This document shows, in pieces, positions 50,203 through 57,129 of a stretch of DNA of 57,129 bases. The translations under genes and the position numbers were made by a program. Within the stretch, counting starts at the first letter, position 1. Every line of letters starts with the position of its first letter. Source of the DNA: Terriglobia bacterium (GTDB taxonomy: Bacteria > Acidobacteriota > Terriglobia > Acidiferrales > UBA7541); NCBI GenBank assembly GCA_020072805.1, contig JAIQGC010000060.1, forward strand, positions 1 through 57,129, in the 5' to 3' direction. A model generated the notes under the pieces. It worked only from the letters and a program-made list of their open reading frames with translations, was not told where the DNA came from and searched no databases.

Positions 50203-53151
50203 ATGACCACCGCGGGATCATTCGACGCACCGATTGAGATTTTCGGCGGGCTGGTGACGGATATGTCGCCGGCGGACCTGCCCCACGGGGTGTCGCCGGA
50301 CTGCCAGGACGTGGTGTTCAGCAGCGGCGGGGTAGCCACGCGGCCGGGATTGCAGGCGCTCTATGGTCCGCTGGCAAACAATCCCACGGTGAATTATTTA
50401 AAGACGTACGTGACGCCGGGCGGGACGGCGCGCGCGATGGTCTTCGACGGCAACGGCGTGCTCTACAAGGAGACCACGCCGGGCACGCTGGCCACGGTGA
50501 GCTCCGGGCTGGCGCAGAATGCGTTGGCCAATTCGGCCTCGGCGTTCGGGCGCGAGTATCTGGCCATCGGCGACGGGCGAGCCGGCAACGACGCGCCGCG
50601 GCAGTTCGACGACACGTACCTGGACCGCGTGAGCCAAGGCGGGCCGGGAGCTGCGCCCACCGTGGTGGATGAAAACGTGGTGGTGAGCGTGGCCGCCAGC
50701 CCCAGTGGGGCGACGCAGCCGGCGGCGGTGGCGATTGCGGCGGGACCAGGAGGAGCGACGGAGAACGGTTTCCTGGTGACGATCACCACTTCGGCGGCGC
50801 ACGGATTGTCCGCGGGACAGTCGATAACGATTGCGGGCGTGGGCGTGGCCGGATACAACGGAACGTTCGCGGTACTCTCCGTGCCGAACGGCACGCAATT
50901 CACTTACGTGGCGGGCTCATCGGGGCTGGCGGCTTCGGGCGGGGGCACAGCGGCATCGGCGACGGCGACGATCACGACTTCGGCGGCGCACGGATTTTCC
51001 GCGGGAGAAATGGTGACGCTGGCGGGTGTGGGCGTGGCCGGATACAACGGAACATTTGCGGTGACGGCGGTGCCAGACGCGACGCATTTTACGTTTACGG
51101 CGGCGAGCGGCGGGCTAGCGGCGTCCGGAGGCGGCACGGCCGCGGCGGCGGGCAATATCGCGGCGGGCGTGCACCAGGTGAGCGTGATTTTTCAAACGCG
51201 GCAGGGGTATCTGACCAAACCGGGCCCGGCGGCGAGCTGGACGGCGAGCGGGGGAAAGCGCGCGGTGGTGACCAACATCCCGACGGGGCCGGGAAACGTG
51301 GTGGCGCGGATTTTGTGCTTCACCGGAGCGGGCGGAGCGAGTTTTTTCACCGTGGGGAGCGGAGCGACTCTCTACAGCGGCAACATGATTCTGGGAGACA
51401 ACGCCACGACATCGACAGTGGTGGATTTTTCCGACGCCGTGCTGCTGGCGGGGACGAATGTGGACGCGCTGTTCCGGCTGGTGGAGCTGGGGGCCTGCGC
51501 GGGCGTGACCGACTACGCGCAGCGGCTGTTCTGGTGGGGCGAGCGCAACAAGATGAACAATTGGGTGAACCTGGGATTCGACGGCGGGTTCACCGGGCCG
51601 CTGCTGCCGCATTATCCGCTGGGATGGACGCCGGACGTGGTGTACGCGCCGGGAGGAACGGACGAGCAGAGTTTTACGGCGTGGGGCGCGGCGTATGCCA
51701 TCGTGGGGAATGGAACGACGGCGACGCGGGGGTTGATGACGCAGAGCGCGGTGCAGGACGCGCTGGGCGTGGCGCTGATCGTCGCGGGAACGGACTACAC
51801 GGTGCGGGCGCGCTGCGCGCGCAATGCGCTACTGGCGCAGGGGACGCTACACGTGCATCTCTACAGTGCCAGCGGCGGAATCAACACGGCGGGATTGCAG
51901 CTCACCGCGGCGCAACTGACCACCGGCCATGCGGAATACACAGCACAGCTGACCGGGCCGCTGGGGGCGATTCCCGCCGATCTCCTGCTGCGGGTGTACA
52001 CGGACGGTACGCCCACGCAGAACGGGCGCTTCTACATCGACAGCATCGAGATTTTCCCGACGCTGCAGCCGGTGAACGCGACGATGGTGCGCGCCAGCGG
52101 CGCGGAGAATCCGGAGAGCTACGACGGGATCAGCGGTTTCCTCAGCGTGGCGGAAAACGACGGGCAGGCGGTGCGCGCGGCGTTCAAGCTGCGCGAGCGG
52201 CTTTATTTCGTGAAGGAGCATTCGCTGCATGCCACGCAGGACGACGGGGTGAACGAGCCGGCGCTATGGTCGCTGACGGAGATTTCGCGCAAGGTGGGAA
52301 CGCCGTCGGTGCGGGGCGTGGCCGTGGGAGAGGATTGGGCGGTGATCGCGCATCGCACCGGGCTGTATCTGTTTTCGGGCGGCGAGCCGGTAAAGATTTC
52401 ACAGGAAGTGCAGCCGCTGTGGAACACCATCAACTGGCAGTACGGGCATACGCTGTGGACGGCGGTGGATACCAAGGAGCGGCGCATTCTGGTGGGAGCG
52501 CCGTTCGGCGCGGCCACTTCGCCGAACCGGGTGCTCATGCTGGATTTCCGCGACCTGGACGGCGCGGAGCAGATTGCCTCGCGCCCGCCGATCAATATCA
52601 CTTACGCCGGACGCAAGACGGCCGCCGACAAATCGCGCAAATGGTCGCCATGGAGCATCGCGGCGAACTGCTGTGCGGCGCTCGAGCGCACGGACGGAAC
52701 CGCGGCGGTGGCCTTCGGCGGCGGGATTCCCGGAGTGGGCGGCGGGGGAGCCACGGGAAAAGCGTACACGCTGAACGACGCGCAGCTTTCCGACGACGGC
52801 GCGGCGATTGCCAGCTACTACACGACGCACTATTTTCCGGAGCGCGCGGTGGAATTGCAACTGGACCTGGGAGCGCACCGCAAACTGTTTTCCTTTTTGA
52901 CGCTGTACACGGAAGGAGCGGGGACGCTGGCGTTGACGGCCTACGTGAACACCGCCAGCGCGGCGCAGGCGCAGCAGTCGCTGCCGCTGAGCACGCCGGG
53001 AATGAAGGACCTGGAGCTGCCGTTGAACGTGAGCGGTGAGCGAGTGGCTTTCCGCGTGGGAACCAGCGCGGCCGGGGCGTGGTTCCGATTGCAAAAGTTC
53101 ACGCCGTCGCTGCGACGCGACCCGTGGGCTCCGGTGCGGGGAGGGAATTAG
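50203..53151 (+). CDS. Large phage tail/DNA-stabilisation-like protein
   Basis: 982 residues, start after ggggaggaa. The start (IEIFGGLVTDMSPADLPHGV, SPDCQDVVFSSGGVATRPGL) and the later AQRLFWWGERNKMNNWVNLG, LFSGGEPVKISQEVQPLW segments have the feel of podovirus tail-hub/gp10-like stabilisation proteins, which use a propeller-like fold. A 63-residue domain (TTSAAHGxSAG...GTFAV...TFTA) is repeated in tandem at about 50780-51160. No enzymatic motif seen. Confidence 0.65.
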   Translation: MTTAGSFDAPIEIFGGLVTDMSPADLPHGVSPDCQDVVFSSGGVATRPGLQALYGPLANNPTVNYLKTYVTPGGTARAMVFDGNGVLYKETTPGTLATVSSGLAQNALANSASAFGREYLAIGDGRAGNDAPRQFDDTYLDRVSQGGPGAAPTVVDENVVVSVAASPSGATQPAAVAIAAGPGGATENGFLVTITTSAAHGLSAGQSITIAGVGVAGYNGTFAVLSVPNGTQFTYVAGSSGLAASGGGTAASATATITTSAAHGFSAGEMVTLAGVGVAGYNGTFAVTAVPDATHFTFTAASGGLAASGGGTAAAAGNIAAGVHQVSVIFQTRQGYLTKPGPAASWTASGGKRAVVTNIPTGPGNVVARILCFTGAGGASFFTVGSGATLYSGNMILGDNATTSTVVDFSDAVLLAGTNVDALFRLVELGACAGVTDYAQRLFWWGERNKMNNWVNLGFDGGFTGPLLPHYPLGWTPDVVYAPGGTDEQSFTAWGAAYAIVGNGTTATRGLMTQSAVQDALGVALIVAGTDYTVRARCARNALLAQGTLHVHLYSASGGINTAGLQLTAAQLTTGHAEYTAQLTGPLGAIPADLLLRVYTDGTPTQNGRFYIDSIEIFPTLQPVNATMVRASGAENPESYDGISGFLSVAENDGQAVRAAFKLRERLYFVKEHSLHATQDDGVNEPALWSLTEISRKVGTPSVRGVAVGEDWAVIAHRTGLYLFSGGEPVKISQEVQPLWNTINWQYGHTLWTAVDTKERRILVGAPFGAATSPNRVLMLDFRDLDGAEQIASRPPINITYAGRKTAADKSRKWSPWSIAANCCAALERTDGTAAVAFGGGIPGVGGGGATGKAYTLNDAQLSDDGAAIASYYTTHYFPERAVELQLDLGAHRKLFSFLTLYTEGAGTLALTAYVNTASAAQAQQSLPLSTPGMKDLELPLNVSGERVAFRVGTSAAGAWFRLQKFTPSLRRDPWAPVRGGN
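50791..51160 (+). repeat. 189-bp in-frame tandem domain repeat
   Basis: tcggcggcgcacggatt occurs at 50791 and again at 50980, exactly 189 bp (63 codons) apart, with extended similarity on both sides. It encodes two Ig-like modules. A third, diverged module is in the tail fibre gene near 47125-47255. Confidence 0.8.
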
Positions 53152-53184
53152 CCTGTAATTTTTATGAGAACGGTCAGGTCGGTG

Positions 53185-53232
53185 CTGCCGGCGCGGAAAG
53201 GCCCGCCCTCTAAAGAGGGCGGCTACAGACAT
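53185..53232. repeat. REP-like palindrome next to the kinase gene
   Basis: gcccgccctctaaagagggc followed by ggctacag is a perfect inverted repeat (gccctc-taaa-gagggc core). The same unit, gccgctctaaagagggcggc, is in the portal gene at 35667. Confidence 0.75.
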
Positions 53233-53271
53233 TACCGGATGAATCTTGCGGGAAATCCTGGCTAGCGCCCG

Positions 53272-56136
53272 TCAAGCGGGCCGGTCGAGCAGGGACCGTA
53301 GTTTGTGGGCGAGTTCGTCCATGGCGAATGGTTTTCCCAGGAATTCGTGGCCCGGAGCGAGCGTGCCGCTGAGAATATCGGCGTCGGCGGTGTATCCGGA
53401 AATATAAATGACCTTGATGCCGGCGCGGGCTTCGCAGATCTGTTTGGCCAGGACCGGGCCGGTCATGCCGGGCATGACCGCGTCGGTGACCAGAGCATGA
53501 ATCCTGCCCTGGAAGGCCGCGGCGAGTTCCAGAGCCGCCTGTCCGGAGGATGCGGAAAGCACGTGAAACCCCTTCGAGGAGAGATACTCCTCGGTGACCA
53601 GCCGGACTCCTTCTTCATCATCGGCCAGCAAAATGGTTTCGCTGCCGTGCGCAGAAACAGCCGCGGGGAGGTCCTGCTGGCTCGGTTCGGGCGCGGGGGC
53701 CTCCGGGAGAAGAATCGTAAAGGTGGCGCCATGGCCGGGCTTGGATTCGACGCCAATCCAACCGTCGGCCTGGCGGACGATGCCGTAAACGGTGGCCAGG
53801 CCGAGGCCGGTGCCCTTGCCGACGACTTTGGTGGTAAAGAAGGGCTCGAAGATATGTTCCTGCGTGGCGGCATCCATGCCCTCGCCAGTATCCTTGACCT
53901 CGATTTTTACGTAATTGCCGGGCGTAATTTCGGAATGTTCGAGGAAGCAGGGTGAATCGGCGGAAATGCGGGAGGTGTGCACGGTGACCAGCCCGCCGCG
54001 GGGCATGGCGTCGCGCGCGTTGACCACCAGATTGAGCACGACCTGTTCGATCTGGCCCTCGTCGGCGCGAATCCACAGGGGCAGTGAAGAAAGGTCCAGG
54101 CGCAGTTCGATTTGCGCGCCCACCAGGCGGTGCAGCAGGGAAGCGGTATCGGCCACGACGGCGCATAGGTTGAAGACGCGCGGCTGGACAATCTGGCGGC
54201 GGCTGAAGGCCAGAAGTTGCTGGGTGATGGAAGCGGCGCGGTCGGCGGCTTTTTGGATGGATTCGATGTCGCGCAGGAGTTCGGGGCGGCCCGCGGAACG
54301 GCCCGCTAGAAGTTCGGCGTGGCCGCGAATGACCATGAGCAGATTGTTGAAGTCGTGCGCGACGCCGCCGGCGAGCTGGCCGACGGCTTCCATTTTCTGG
54401 GAGCGGCGGAGCTGATCCTCGAGACTGCGGCGCTCGGTGATGTCGTAGCTAACGCCGACGTTGCGGACGACGCGGCCGGCGCGATCCAGAAAGGAACGTC
54501 CTCTGGCAAAAAGCCAGTGCAGGGAACGATCCGGCCAGAGGACGCGGAATTCGACGGTGATGGGAATGTCGGCCTGAAGGCTGTGGCTGACCGCTCCTCG
54601 GAACGATTCCCTGTCCTCGGGATGAACGAGGGCAAGCAATTGTTCCACCGTAGCGGGGGCCTGGTCCGGGCGGAGACCGTACAAGGCGCACTGGCGGTCG
54701 TCCCAGGAAATTTTCCCGGTGGATGCGTCCCAGGACCACATGCCCAGATCACTGGCGTCCAGGGCGAGATCCAGACGCTCGCGAGATTCGCGGAGGGCTT
54801 CTTCGGCGAGTTTGTGGCTGGTGATGTCGTAGAGAATGCCGTAGATGACCGGAGCTTGCGAGGGGGAGCTGTCCAGAATGACGGCTTCATCGCGGAACCA
54901 GAGGCAGCGCCCGTCGCGGGTCATCATGCGGTATTCGGACAAAATCGGCGCGCCGGTCTGGCGGCAGATCTCCTCGGAGGCCAGAGCGGCTTCACGGTCA
55001 TCGGCATGGATACAGTTGTACCAATTGCGCGGGTCGGCGACCCATTCCTCGGGAGAAAATCCGAGGTAATCCTGGATGCGCGGGCTGACGTAGGACCATT
55101 TGCCGGTGGGACCCAGCTCGCAGATGTAAACGATGCCGGGGAGGCGCTCGATGAGCGAGCGATAAAGTTCCTCGCTCTGGCGCAGAGCGGCTTCGGCGTG
55201 GACGCGAGCGTCAATATTCTGGGCGACGCCGGCCAGGCGCAGGATTTTCCCGGATTCATCGCGGATGGCGCGGCCGTGAATGGCGCGCCATTCGATTGAG
55301 CCGTCGCGGAACTGCGCGCGGAAGTCGAGGGAAAAAGGTTTGCCAAAACTCATGGCCTCGCCGATGGCGCTGCGCACGCGCGGAAGGTCGTCGAGGTGCA
55401 CCATATTGAGAATGTCATCCAGCGTGGGGACAAACTCCTCGATGCCGGGATGGCGGAAGAGCCGCGCCATCTGCTCGTCGTGATGGCCCGTGCCGGTGAC
55501 GGCATCCAGTTCCCATGCGCCCATTTCGGCCAGGTCCATGGCCAGCCGCAGGTGCTCCTGGGAGACCCGCAGGGACTGCTGGCTTTCCCGGTATTCGGTG
55601 ATGTCGGTGAGGAATCCCTGCAGAAAGAGAGGCTTGCCGTCGGCGCCTTGGGAAACGCTGATGGTTTCGCGCACCCAGCGCGGGGAATTATCCTTTCCAG
55701 TAATCCGGTATTCCAGTTCGCAGCGGCCGCCCTTTTCCACCACGCGCTGCCGGTCGTCCAGAACCCGCGCGGAGTCTTCCGGGTAAACCCGCTCGGTCCA
55801 GTCCTGCTTGCGAGCCACCCATTCGCGCGAGGAGATGCCCGTGAGGGATTCGATCTGCGGGCTGACGCACTGCCAGTGCGCGGAATCGCTGACGGGCGCG
55901 ATATAGCATGTGGGCGCGATCTTGAGAAACGTGGAGGGGCCCGGCTGGAACGAATCAACAGCGGGAGCAGCCGTACGCAACCGGCTGGCCGTCTCGCTGG
56001 CCGTATCCGGAAGGGTTGATTCCGTTTCCGAGGATCTGTTCTTCGAGCTTTGCATACACCCCATGCTTTTGCGGCAACCGTGAGAGGGAAGCCGTAAAGT
56101 CTTTTCCCTGCTGCGGCCAGTATTCGGTCCACCCAT
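53272..56136 (-). CDS. Soluble hybrid histidine kinase with four PAS domains and a receiver
   Basis: 954 residues at most (downstream starts at 56064 or 56055 are plausible). No TM segment. Four PAS/PAC units (each ending near [50 protein letters not shown]), then HisKA with the phospho-acceptor in [20 protein letters not shown], HATPase with [11 protein letters not shown] and DTGEGMD and [15 protein letters not shown], and a C-terminal REC with the acceptor Asp in [11 protein letters not shown]. It senses a cytoplasmic signal. It is antisense to the phage genes on both sides, so it is probably cargo. Confidence 0.9.
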   Translation of the reverse strand: MGGPNTGRSREKTLRLPSHGCRKSMGCMQSSKNRSSETESTLPDTASETASRLRTAAPAVDSFQPGPSTFLKIAPTCYIAPVSDSAHWQCVSPQIESLTGISSREWVARKQDWTERVYPEDSARVLDDRQRVVEKGGRCELEYRITGKDNSPRWVRETISVSQGADGKPLFLQGFLTDITEYRESQQSLRVSQEHLRLAMDLAEMGAWELDAVTGTGHHDEQMARLFRHPGIEEFVPTLDDILNMVHLDDLPRVRSAIGEAMSFGKPFSLDFRAQFRDGSIEWRAIHGRAIRDESGKILRLAGVAQNIDARVHAEAALRQSEELYRSLIERLPGIVYICELGPTGKWSYVSPRIQDYLGFSPEEWVADPRNWYNCIHADDREAALASEEICRQTGAPILSEYRMMTRDGRCLWFRDEAVILDSSPSQAPVIYGILYDITSHKLAEEALRESRERLDLALDASDLGMWSWDASTGKISWDDRQCALYGLRPDQAPATVEQLLALVHPEDRESFRGAVSHSLQADIPITVEFRVLWPDRSLHWLFARGRSFLDRAGRVVRNVGVSYDITERRSLEDQLRRSQKMEAVGQLAGGVAHDFNNLLMVIRGHAELLAGRSAGRPELLRDIESIQKAADRAASITQQLLAFSRRQIVQPRVFNLCAVVADTASLLHRLVGAQIELRLDLSSLPLWIRADEGQIEQVVLNLVVNARDAMPRGGLVTVHTSRISADSPCFLEHSEITPGNYVKIEVKDTGEGMDAATQEHIFEPFFTTKVVGKGTGLGLATVYGIVRQADGWIGVESKPGHGATFTILLPEAPAPEPSQQDLPAAVSAHGSETILLADDEEGVRLVTEEYLSSKGFHVLSASSGQAALELAAAFQGRIHALVTDAVMPGMTGPVLAKQICEARAGIKVIYISGYTADADILSGTLAPGHEFLGKPFAMDELAHKLRSLLDRPA

Positions 56137-56191
56137 GGCAGTGTCAATAGGACGAAGAGGCTAGGGGCGAAAACTTGCAACCCCATTCCTT

Positions 56192-56731
56192 ATGCTGACA
56201 ATTAGCCAACTCGCAACGTACAAAGACCGCGATCCGCACCTCTACGAGACGCTGACGAAGATTGTCGCGGCGGTGAACGCCACGGCGCAGCGCGCCGGCG
56301 TGGACCCCGGCATGGCCATGGCCGCGCCGGCTCCGGTGGCCGCGCTGGCGGTGCGCTCGGCCAATGGCTGGTTTGACCTGGCCATCAGCGACCCGGCGGG
56401 AACGCGCCCGGGGCTTTTCTATTTCGCCGAATCGGACACCACGCCGGCTTTCGCCTCTCCGCGCGTCTATTTTCTGGGCGCTTCGCGCAATCTCTATGTG
56501 CAACTGGGCAACCAGACGCTTTATTGGCGGGCATATTCGCAATATCTCGGCTCGCTCCCTTCCGCTCCGGTGGCCTTTGGCAATCCGCCCATCGCCGTGA
56601 CCGGCGGCGGAAGTTCCGGGCCGGCGCCGCTGCCTTCGAGCGGAAGCGGCGCGCTGAGCGGCGGCGCGGTGCGCGGAGGAAATGGATTTGGCGTGCCGGG
56701 CGAAATCCGGGTGAAAGCGTCGCTCCTGTGA
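56192..56731 (+). CDS. Phage-module protein of unknown function
   Basis: 179 residues starting MLTISQLATYKDRDPHLYET, with a helical start (LTKIVAAVNATAQRAG), a beta middle (NGWFDLAISDPAGTRPGLFY, VYFLGASRNLYVQLGN) and a Gly/Ser/Pro tail. It resumes the phage module on the plus strand after the kinase. The next gene starts within its stop (GTGA). Confidence 0.6.
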   Translation: MLTISQLATYKDRDPHLYETLTKIVAAVNATAQRAGVDPGMAMAAPAPVAALAVRSANGWFDLAISDPAGTRPGLFYFAESDTTPAFASPRVYFLGASRNLYVQLGNQTLYWRAYSQYLGSLPSAPVAFGNPPIAVTGGGSSGPAPLPSSGSGALSGGAVRGGNGFGVPGEIRVKASLL

Positions 56732-57129
56732 GCGTGCGGGAATATTTTCCCGGGGATCTGCAAGCGCTGCGGGAGATTCATGCGGCACAGGGATTTTCCT
56801 ATCCGCTGCCGGACCTGGATAATCCGCTGTTCGTGACGCGGCTCGTGCTGGCGGAAAGAGAGGGCAGCGCCGGGGAGGAGGAGAGATCCCTCCGCTGCGG
56901 GCCTCAAAAGGCGCGGCCCTCCGGTCGGGATGACAGCGTGGGTGGCGGGCGGATCGTGGGTGGTGAACGGATCGTAGGCGCGGCACTGCTGCGGCTTACG
57001 GCGGAGGCTTACTTGCTGCTCGATCCACGCTCGGGAACGCCGCGGGAGCGCTGGGAGCGCATCCTGGCGCTGGCGAGCGCCGCGGAAGCCGATGCCTGGC
57101 GGCGCGGGCTTGCCGACGTGCACGCATGG
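56728..57129 (+). CDS. GNAT-like acetyltransferase, partial at the window end
   Basis: 134 codons, GTG start overlapping the previous stop by 4 nt, no stop before the window ends. It begins VREYFPGDLQALREIHAAQG, as GNAT proteins do; later ILALASAAEADAWRRGLADV resembles the helix after the acetyl-CoA loop. A repeat-derived insert (about 56875-56940, ERSLRCGPQKARPSGRDDS) interrupts it in frame. Family call is tentative because only part is visible. Confidence 0.5.
   Translation, partial: MSVREYFPGDLQALREIHAAQGFSYPLPDLDNPLFVTRLVLAEREGSAGEEERSLRCGPQKARPSGRDDSVGGGRIVGGERIVGAALLRLTAEAYLLLDPRSGTPRERWERILALASAAEADAWRRGLADVHAW

Noticed and set aside
51315-53039. 574-codon frame within the large tail protein
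   Set aside because: Shifted-frame shadow with Gly/Arg/Ala bias inside a gene with clear Shine-Dalgarno and domain repeats.

Overview
The window is a high-GC bacterial chromosome segment that most resembles Acidobacteriota. That placement is inferred from the mix of a Tol-Pal cluster whose Pal carries a Pro-rich linker and an Ig-like domain, MacAB-type permeases, a YpdA-type reductase, DcaP-like porin, and many short palindromic repeats. No 16S gene is present to confirm it.

Host part, 1-31.5 kb. It opens with a damaged ECF sigma factor carrying a 226-bp tandem duplication, followed by its anti-sigma factor, a Spy-like periplasmic protein and a MacA-MacB efflux system. On the minus strand at 5.3-8.0 kb lie two paralogous two-gene modules, each a small exported protein with three RTDF repeats plus a ~215-residue exported partner. 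Further minus-strand genes are a quinone-oxidoreductase-like enzyme, SSB, the Tol-Pal operon (tolQ-tolR-tonB/tolA-tolB-pal-cpoB, 15.1 to 9.8 kb), a second MacB permease, ChrA and a DUF1259 protein. On the plus strand come miaB, a bifunctional nuclease, PilZ, parA-parB, a YpdA-type reductase and a NuoI-like ferredoxin, with a MATE pump on the minus strand. From 26.5 to 28.4 kb there is a small regulatory-looking cluster around a 17-bp perfect palindrome; then a MOSC protein and a porin with its terminator.

Prophage-like part, 31.9 kb to the right end. A strong promoter followed at once by a terminator introduces a head/tail module: small structural protein, possible small terminase, TerL, portal, scaffold-like protein, major capsid protein, adaptor-like protein, tail fibre, a large tail/stabilisation protein and a truncated acetyltransferase. 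The order and families suggest a podovirus-like element. It has been heavily colonised by host-type repeats, some inside genes; one cluster splits the portal gene. A four-PAS hybrid histidine kinase and two small genes sit in it on the opposite strand.

The most striking observations are: (1) the portal C-terminus has been replaced by a JAMM/JAB-type metalloprotease-like domain behind a short pre-toxin-like motif, followed 1 nt later by a small exported TonB-C-like gene (possible immunity partner), followed by a displaced, decayed copy of a portal tail, the layout of a polymorphic toxin cassette; (2) a CCA-encoded tRNA on the minus strand with a tRNA-Asn anticodon (GUU) but a long class II variable arm and discriminator G; (3) three intrinsic terminators placed just ahead of late genes, suggesting attenuation or antitermination; (4) the duplicated RTDF-repeat/exported-partner modules.
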